Source: Chloroflexota bacterium (GTDB taxonomy: Bacteria; Chloroflexota; Anaerolineae; Aggregatilineales; UBA2796). Taken from it: a stretch of DNA of 17,632 bases. This document shows, piece by piece, positions 12,460 through 17,632 of the stretch. The notes beneath the pieces were generated by a model. That model had not been told where the DNA came from. It saw only the letters and a program-made list of their open reading frames with translations, and ran no database searches. Position 1 is the stretch's first letter, and each line of letters begins with the position of its first letter. Made by a program: the position numbers and the translations under genes. The DNA is taken from NCBI GenBank assembly GCA_017743585.1, contig JAGHYP010000019.1, positions 1 through 17,632 of the forward strand. The letters run 5' to 3'.

Positions 12460-15400
12460 TGAAGCCCGAAGAGCTGCTGCATCTGTTCGCGCCGTACCTT
12501 GCCACAGATCGCTTCCGCGCGCTGCTGAAAGGCACGAATCTGCCCGCTGTGGCACAGGGCGCCGTGCTGATCGTGGATATCTCAGGCTTCACGCCGCTGA
12601 CCACGCAACTGGTGGCGGAGTTTGGCGCGCTGCGCGCCGGCGACGAGCTGAAGCAGCGCTTGAACCCGATGTTTGAGGCGATCGCAGGTTTGGTCTTTCA
12701 TCACGGCGGCAGCGTGATCCGCTTCATGGGTGATGGCTTTGCGGCGTGGTTTGACGATCAGCCAATCGGCGCTGAGCAGCCGTTGCCTGCGGGCGTTCTG
12801 CGCGCCGTGAGCGCAGCCGTGCAGATGCAAGCGATCATGGGCTCGATGCGCCTGTTTCGCGGCTTTCGGCTGCGCACGTATATCGGCATGGGCAGCGCAG
12901 ATCGGTGGACCGTAGGCTTGCCCGATTACGGCTACGCAGACGTGCTATCAGGCGCTGCTGTGCGAGCGGCGCTCGGCTTGCTGGCTGAGTCTCAGCCCGA
13001 GCAGGTTATTGTCCATGCCGATTGCGTGCCTGCGCTGCGCGAAGCAGGCGTTGCCTTGCAGCTGAGCGAGACGGGCAACGCGCTGGTGATGGGCGTGCCG
13101 GAGGAGGTGGCTGAGCGGGCGCGCGCGGCGCGTTGGGCGGCCTGGCAAGCGCAAGGCGATGCAGGGCAAGTGCTTGAGGCAGTCCGGCCGTACGTGGCGC
13201 ACTTTGTCCGCGAGCGCTTGAGCAGCGGCTTGGGCGACTACGCAGGCGACCTGCGCTACGCCATACCGATGTTCATCAAGCTAGGGCTTGGCAACACAGA
13301 CCGGCTTGACTATGCGCGCTGCGAGGCGGAAAGTCTCCGCCGTGCATTGGATGCCTACGTATGCGAGGCGCAGCGCACGCTCGCCAACTTTGGCGGTCAG
13401 CTGATGTCGGTTGAGGTGAGCGACAAGGGCTGTGTGCTGTTCGCCGTCTTCGGCGCGCCGATCGCCTACGGCGACGATGCCGAGCGCGCCCTGCGCGCCG
13501 CGCTCGCCTTGCGCCAAATTGCGCCATACGGCAGCCCGCTCGGCGTCCATGCCATTGGCATCAGTCGCGGCTTGGTGTACGCAGGCACGGTCGGCGGCGA
13601 GATGCGCCATGAATACAGCGCCATCGGCGATGAGACAAATGTGGCGGCGCGACTGATGGGCGCTGCCAACGGCGGGCGCATCTTGGCGTCGTCGGCGGTC
13701 TACAAGGCAGCAGGCGGGCGCGTCATCGTTGAGGCGCTACCGGAAGTCGTCATCAAAGGGCGCCCCGAGCCGATCCCTGTGGCCGAGCCGATCGGCTTTC
13801 GCAGCAACTCTGGGCCCCGCGCGCAGCTGAGCGCGCTGATCGGACGCGCCGCCGAGCTGGAGCATCTTGAGCGCCATCTGGAGGCTGTGCAAAGCGGGCA
13901 TCCGCGCGTGGTGCGCTTGGAAGGCGAAGCAGGCATCGGAAAGAGCCGCCTTGTGGCGGAAGTCGTGCGACGCGCGAGCGAGCGCGGCTTTCAGATCGGG
14001 CAAGGCGAGAGCTTCAGCAGCGGTCAGCTGACGGCTTATCTGCCTTGGCAGAGCATCTTCGCAGCGTTGTTCAGCTTACCGCTTGAGGACTCTCTAGCGA
14101 CGCTCAGAACGCTCGCTGTTGCCTTCGATCAGCTGATGCCCGAGGATCGGGCGCGCTTGCCGTTGCTAGGCGATCTGCTCGGCGTCAGCTTGCCTGAGAC
14201 GCCGCTGACGGCTAATCTTGAGGGGCAGAAACGTCAACAGGCGACCTTCGCTCTGGTCAGCGATCTGTTGCGCAGCCTCGCTGCGCGCCAGCCGCTCCTG
14301 CTTGTCCTTGAAGATATCCAGTGGATTGACGAAAGCTCAGCCAATCTCGTCCTCGACGTTGTGCATCAGCTCGACATCGCGCCTGCGCCGATCTTCCTCT
14401 TGCTCTCGCATCGCACGCTGCAAAATGAAGTGACAGCCGAGCGCCTTGTGAGAGAGTTACACGCGAGAGAGTTACACGGCAGGCGCTTGCATCACCATAT
14501 TCCTGTGCGCGAGCTGAGCCAAGCGGAGATCGGCGCGCTGCTTGAAGCGACGCTCAACGAGCGGATCAGCCCCGAGCTGCTGACGTTCATCTATGAGCGC
14601 GCGCAGGGCAATCCCTTCTTCGCGCTAGAGCTGGCCGAGGCATTGCGCGAGGCGAATCAGTTGCAGCCTACGGCGCAGGGTCTGGCGGTCATCAAGGGCA
14701 TCAAGAGCCTGAACGTACCGCAAACCGTGCAAGGCGTCGTTCAGGCGCGCCTCGATAGCCTGAGTCAGGCAGATCAGCTTCTTTTGAAGTATGCAGCGGT
14801 CATCGGGCGCGAATTCTCAGTGGCGATTCTCGCCGAGAGCCTGCCTCACGGCTTGTATACCTTGCCGAGCTTACAGGCGCGGCTAGAGGCGCTTCAAAAT
14901 GCGGGCTATCTGCGCGCTGTGAAGCCTGAGCGCGTCTTCGCCTTCAAGCACGCTATTTTACAGGAAGCCATCTATCAAGGCATGTTGAGCGAGCAGCGCG
15001 CCGAGATCCATCATAGCGTGGCGCTCAGCGTGCAGCGGCAGATGCCGGAAGCGGTTGAGCTGCTCGCCTATCACTTCGCGCAGAGCAACAGCCGCGAAGA
15101 AGCGCTCCACTACACGCTCCGAGCAGGATGCAAGGCCTTCGCCGAGTATGCGAACTTCGCTGCCTTGGAATACTTCGCGCAAGCAGAAGCGCTTGCGCAC
15201 AGCCCGGCAGAGCGCTTTGAGATATGGCGGCGGCAAGTGCGCGTGTTATTGCGCTTGGGCGAGACCGCTGCCGTTGCTGAGAAGTTGCCGGGCGGCGCGC
15301 AATTGGCCGAGGATGCGGCGCGCGATGATTGGCGGATGTTGGTTCACCTGTTGCGCGCCGAGTATTGCGCGCGGACGAGCGCTTGGGCCGAGGCGCAACA

Positions 15401-16523
15401 GGAAGCGCAAAAAGCGATCGCGCTTGCGGAAAAGCTTAACAAGGATCGCCTAGCTTGGCAGGGATACCTGATCTTGCGCGATGCAATGCTGCACTCGAGC
15501 CGGCCAAGTGCAGCTGCGCACGCCGAACTCGACCGCAAAATGCGAGCGTTAGCCAATCGCTTGGGCGATCAGCGCTACGTGATCGAGCTGCTGCTGAGAT
15601 GGCTCGACGAGATGTACATCGACTCGCCCGAGAACGCGCTGCAGGCGGCGCAGACGACGCTCGACCGCGCTCGCGAGCTACAGGATCCAGTGCTGGAAGC
15701 GGAGTGTCTTTCCGCGCTATCTGACCTGTATCTGCGCGAGAACAACCTACCTGCCGCCTTCGAGGCCGCGCAGCAGCAGTTGGCGCGTCTGCGCCAAATC
15801 GGAGACCGCCGCCGCCAAGGGTTGACGCTCAACCGCATCGGCGAGCTGCTGATCAACATGGGGCGCATCAGCGACGGCCGGCAGATGGTGGTTGACGCCT
15901 TTCAAATCTTGAGCCAGATCGGCGAGCGCAGCGGAGCGGCGGCGGCGCAGCTCGCGATTGGGGTTGCGTCGGAATATCTAGGCGCCTACGACGAAGCGCT
16001 CAGTCACTTGCGGCACGCACTCGCCCTGCAAGAATCGCTCAGCGCGCCGTCGGAGATCGCGCTGACGCGTTTTCACATCGGCTGTGTGTACCTGCGGCAG
16101 CAGGCTTGGCAAGCCGCTGAAAGCGAGCTGATGGCAGCGCGCGCCATTTTTGCCGCGCATGCGCACCAGAAGCCATACGTGCCGCCGCTGGAGATCGACA
16201 GCGCGCTGGGGATGGTTGACCTAGGCATGGGACGCTACATGAGCGCTTCAGAGCGCGTCAGCGGCATGGCTATCCGTTTGAATCGGGGGCAAATTCGCGA
16301 TCTCCGCCGCCCGACGATGGCGGCGTGGTTCACGGCGCAGGCTTTGATCGCCAACGGCGAGCTGGCGCGCGCCAAACAACTTGCCGAGAACGTCCACTTA
16401 GCGCTTGCCGACACCCTCTCGTGGTTGCAGGCGCGCGATTGGCTAGGCGATTTTCTGAACGCAATCTGGTACAATGCCGAGCTCTTCAGCCTAGTGCGCA
16501 GGCAGGTGCTTCCTGAGGCGTAA
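12450..16523 (+). CDS. sAC-like protein: two class III cyclase domains, AAA/NACHT-like ATPase and TPR tail
   Basis: 1357 residues. Cyclase domain 1 (about 37-225): VDISGFTPLT (42-51) carries metal-binding Asp43, and IRFMGDGFAAWF (90-101) carries Asp95, with Arg91 where ADCY10 has its adenine-site Lys. Cyclase domain 2 (about 270-445) lacks the metal Asp pair but has YSAIGDETNVAARL (389-402) with transition-state residues Asn397 and Arg401, and Ser390 near the base. The two halves therefore complement each other as in mammalian soluble adenylyl cyclase. ATPase: Walker A GEAGIGKS (492-499) and Walker B LLLVLED (616-622), the AAA_16 type. From about residue 890 to the end lie helical TPR-like repeats. 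No membrane segment is visible, so it should be cytoplasmic. It probably makes cAMP (or cGMP) under control of the ATPase/TPR sensor; the ligand is unknown. The start at 12450 has a poor ribosome site and lies in a dyad. A terminator follows directly. Confidence 0.88.
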   Translation: MDSVKPEELLHLFAPYLATDRFRALLKGTNLPAVAQGAVLIVDISGFTPLTTQLVAEFGALRAGDELKQRLNPMFEAIAGLVFHHGGSVIRFMGDGFAAWFDDQPIGAEQPLPAGVLRAVSAAVQMQAIMGSMRLFRGFRLRTYIGMGSADRWTVGLPDYGYADVLSGAAVRAALGLLAESQPEQVIVHADCVPALREAGVALQLSETGNALVMGVPEEVAERARAARWAAWQAQGDAGQVLEAVRPYVAHFVRERLSSGLGDYAGDLRYAIPMFIKLGLGNTDRLDYARCEAESLRRALDAYVCEAQRTLANFGGQLMSVEVSDKGCVLFAVFGAPIAYGDDAERALRAALALRQIAPYGSPLGVHAIGISRGLVYAGTVGGEMRHEYSAIGDETNVAARLMGAANGGRILASSAVYKAAGGRVIVEALPEVVIKGRPEPIPVAEPIGFRSNSGPRAQLSALIGRAAELEHLERHLEAVQSGHPRVVRLEGEAGIGKSRLVAEVVRRASERGFQIGQGESFSSGQLTAYLPWQSIFAALFSLPLEDSLATLRTLAVAFDQLMPEDRARLPLLGDLLGVSLPETPLTANLEGQKRQQATFALVSDLLRSLAARQPLLLVLEDIQWIDESSANLVLDVVHQLDIAPAPIFLLLSHRTLQNEVTAERLVRELHARELHGRRLHHHIPVRELSQAEIGALLEATLNERISPELLTFIYERAQGNPFFALELAEALREANQLQPTAQGLAVIKGIKSLNVPQTVQGVVQARLDSLSQADQLLLKYAAVIGREFSVAILAESLPHGLYTLPSLQARLEALQNAGYLRAVKPERVFAFKHAILQEAIYQGMLSEQRAEIHHSVALSVQRQMPEAVELLAYHFAQSNSREEALHYTLRAGCKAFAEYANFAALEYFAQAEALAHSPAERFEIWRRQVRVLLRLGETAAVAEKLPGGAQLAEDAARDDWRMLVHLLRAEYCARTSAWAEAQQEAQKAIALAEKLNKDRLAWQGYLILRDAMLHSSRPSAAAHAELDRKMRALANRLGDQRYVIELLLRWLDEMYIDSPENALQAAQTTLDRARELQDPVLEAECLSALSDLYLRENNLPAAFEAAQQQLARLRQIGDRRRQGLTLNRIGELLINMGRISDGRQMVVDAFQILSQIGERSGAAAAQLAIGVASEYLGAYDEALSHLRHALALQESLSAPSEIALTRFHIGCVYLRQQAWQAAESELMAARAIFAAHAHQKPYVPPLEIDSALGMVDLGMGRYMSASERVSGMAIRLNRGQIRDLRRPTMAAWFTAQALIANGELARAKQLAENVHLALADTLSWLQARDWLGDFLNAIWYNAELFSLVRRQVLPEA
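14450..14479 (+). repeat. 15-bp in-frame direct repeat in the ATPase region
   Basis: GAGAGAGTTACACGC (14450-14464) is followed immediately by GAGAGAGTTACACGG (14465-14479). In the reading frame this gives RELHA-RELHG, and RRLHH follows as a worn third unit. It lies on the arm after the Walker B strand of the cyclase/ATPase protein and looks like a recent slippage duplication that kept the frame. Confidence 0.8.
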
Positions 16524-16525
16524 CC

Positions 16526-16550
16526 AAACGCCCTGAACGGCGTTTTCCCC
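16526..16550 (+). terminator. intrinsic terminator of the cyclase/ATPase gene
   Basis: AAACGCC (16526-16532) pairs with GGCGTTT (16539-16545) around CTGAAC, and the T run covers 16543-16546, partly inside the stem, followed by CCCC. It begins two bases after the TAA stop. The stem is perfect but the U-tract is short, so efficiency may be moderate. Confidence 0.6.
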
Positions 16551-16601
16551 TAAGGGCGCGTAGAGAAGCGCTCACCTAGACTTTTGCGGAGCGAGATTGA
16601 G

Positions 16602-16607
16602 TATTCT
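16602..16607 (+). promoter_or_regulatory. candidate -10 box of fabF
   Basis: TATTCT lies 26 bases before the fabF ATG. TAGACT (16577-16582) is the only -35-like hexamer and is 19 bp away, longer than ideal. The terminator just upstream implies that fabF needs its own promoter, which is the main reason to list it. Confidence 0.3.
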
Positions 16608-16633
16608 CACGAGCGTTGGAGCGGCAATCGGTC

Positions 16634-17632
16634 ATGGAAAGACGGCGTGTAGTCGTCACGGGCATGGGCGTTCTTTGCCCAATCGGCAACACGGTGTCGA
16701 GCGCTTGGCAGAACCTAGTGGCAGGCAAGTGCGGCATTCACACTATCCAGCGCTTTGACCCGAGCGACCTCCCAGTGCGCATCGCTGGCGAGGTGCGCGA
16801 TTTTGACGCAAGGGCGCTCTTCGGCAACAAAGAGGCACGCCGTATGGATCGCGTGACTCAGCTGGCGATGGCTGCCACGTTGCAAGCGCTGGAGCAGGCT
16901 AAGCTGGACATGACAGCTGAGGATCCTTACGCGGTCGGCTGTGTGATCGGCTCGGGCGTCGGCGGCATCGAGACGCTTTTGGACGGCGCGCGGCTCAGCA
17001 ACGAGAAAGGCTTGAAGTTTGTTAGCCCGCTGCTCGTGCCGATGATGCTGATCGATAGTCCTGTCGGGCGCGTGGCGATAGAGTTCAACCTTCGCGGCCC
17101 GAACATGTGTGTCTCGACGGCGTGTGCCACAGGGAACAACGCCATCGGCGAGGCAGCTGAGATGATCCGGCGCGGCGCGGCTGAGGTCGTGATCTGCGGC
17201 AGCGCAGAGGCCGCCATTGTGCCACTGGCATTGGCGAGCTTCGCCAACATGGGCGCGCTCTCTTCGCGCAATGACGATCCTGCCACCGCCTCGCGACCTT
17301 TTGATAGGGATCGGGATGGCTTCGTGATCGCCGAGGGCGCGGCGATTCTAGTCTTAGAATCGCTTGAACACGCGCAACGGCGCAACGCGACCATCTTAGC
17401 TGAGCTGGTCGGCTACGCAACCACCAATGACGCTTATCACATCACGGCGCCGCTGCAAGACGGCAGCGGCGCGCAAATGGCGATGCGCAAAGCGCTGCGC
17501 GACGCCGGCTTGACGATTGAAGATATTGACTACATCAACGCGCACGGCACAAGCACCCGCCTCAACGACGCTGCCGAGACGCGCGCCGTGAAAGCCGTCT
17601 TCGGCGAGCGCGCCTATCAGCTCAAAATCAGC
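16634..17632 (+). CDS. fabF: 3-oxoacyl-[acyl-carrier-protein] synthase II (FabF), 3' truncated by window edge
   Basis: 333 codons are open to the last base; full-length FabF is about 410 residues, so roughly 80 are missing. The N-terminus RRVVVTGMGVLCPIG (4-18) is the standard thiolase-fold opening. STACATGNN (161-169) holds nucleophile Cys164, which accepts the acyl chain, and NAHGTSTRLND (302-312) holds the first catalytic His304. The second His (KSxxGH) would lie just past the edge; the visible sequence stops at its threshold with LKIS. It condenses malonyl-ACP with acyl-ACP in fatty-acid elongation in the cytoplasm. GGAG lies about 13 bases before the ATG at 16634, which is distant, but the start is fixed by the conserved N-terminus. 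No acpP, fabG or fabH lies upstream in this window; what follows is not visible. A stand-alone KAS domain is seen, with nothing suggesting a polyketide module. Confidence 0.95.
   Translation, partial: MERRRVVVTGMGVLCPIGNTVSSAWQNLVAGKCGIHTIQRFDPSDLPVRIAGEVRDFDARALFGNKEARRMDRVTQLAMAATLQALEQAKLDMTAEDPYAVGCVIGSGVGGIETLLDGARLSNEKGLKFVSPLLVPMMLIDSPVGRVAIEFNLRGPNMCVSTACATGNNAIGEAAEMIRRGAAEVVICGSAEAAIVPLALASFANMGALSSRNDDPATASRPFDRDRDGFVIAEGAAILVLESLEHAQRRNATILAELVGYATTNDAYHITAPLQDGSGAQMAMRKALRDAGLTIEDIDYINAHGTSTRLNDAAETRAVKAVFGERAYQLKIS

Overview
The window reads as chromosomal DNA from a GC-rich bacterium. The most likely source is the phylum Chloroflexota (Anaerolineae-like). This is inferred from protein style only: a Mrp ATPase without a CxxC motif, tandem membrane-anchored clan-A glycosidases with Pro/Thr stalks, a P450 beside sugar-nucleotide genes, and a very large cyclase/ATPase/TPR protein. 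No rRNA, tRNA, CRISPR array, transposase, integrase or phage gene was seen. Twelve protein genes fill almost all of the window, and every gap is under 165 bp.

Left part (1-2145): a small minus-strand gene for a DUF385/deazaflavin-nitroreductase-like protein with a C-terminal membrane tail is divergent from a plus-strand TIR-TPR protein. The TIR domain has Gln where the catalytic Glu of NAD-cleaving TIRs sits.

Minus-strand block (2189-7494), in transcription order: Mrp-type ATPase, NAD-dependent sugar-nucleotide dehydratase/epimerase, sugar-1-phosphate nucleotidyltransferase, cytochrome P450, rhodanese and SAM-dependent methyltransferase. The dehydratase and nucleotidyltransferase overlap by 4 bp (ATGA), and the nucleotidyltransferase and P450 overlap by 29 bp. 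These three are therefore very probably one translationally coupled unit that makes an activated sugar and an oxidised partner molecule. A perfect TATAAT lies 8 nt before the dehydratase ATG, which suggests a leaderless transcript.

Plus-strand block (7657-12323): three membrane-anchored, outward-facing proteins. The first has a GH18/YaaH-like fold with the catalytic acidic residues replaced. It is followed by two tandem paralogous GH39/GH5-like glycosidases with both catalytic glutamates intact. A strong 10-bp hairpin separates the two paralogs, and the anchor of the second is built from a 12-bp in-frame tandem repeat (ILIV x3). Together they suggest processing of a cell-surface or secreted polysaccharide.

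Right part (12450-17632): a 1357-residue protein with two tandem class III cyclase domains, an AAA/NACHT-like ATPase and a TPR-like tail. This is the domain order of the soluble adenylyl cyclase ADCY10, and its composite active site looks usable. A perfect 9-bp inverted repeat encloses its start codon. A terminator hairpin follows, then fabF (3-oxoacyl-ACP synthase II), which runs off the right edge after 333 codons.

The strongest leads are the TIR Glu-to-Gln change, the sAC-like cyclase with its start-codon dyad, the leaderless sugar/P450 operon, and the degenerate GH18 plus paired glycosidase module with its repeat-built anchor.
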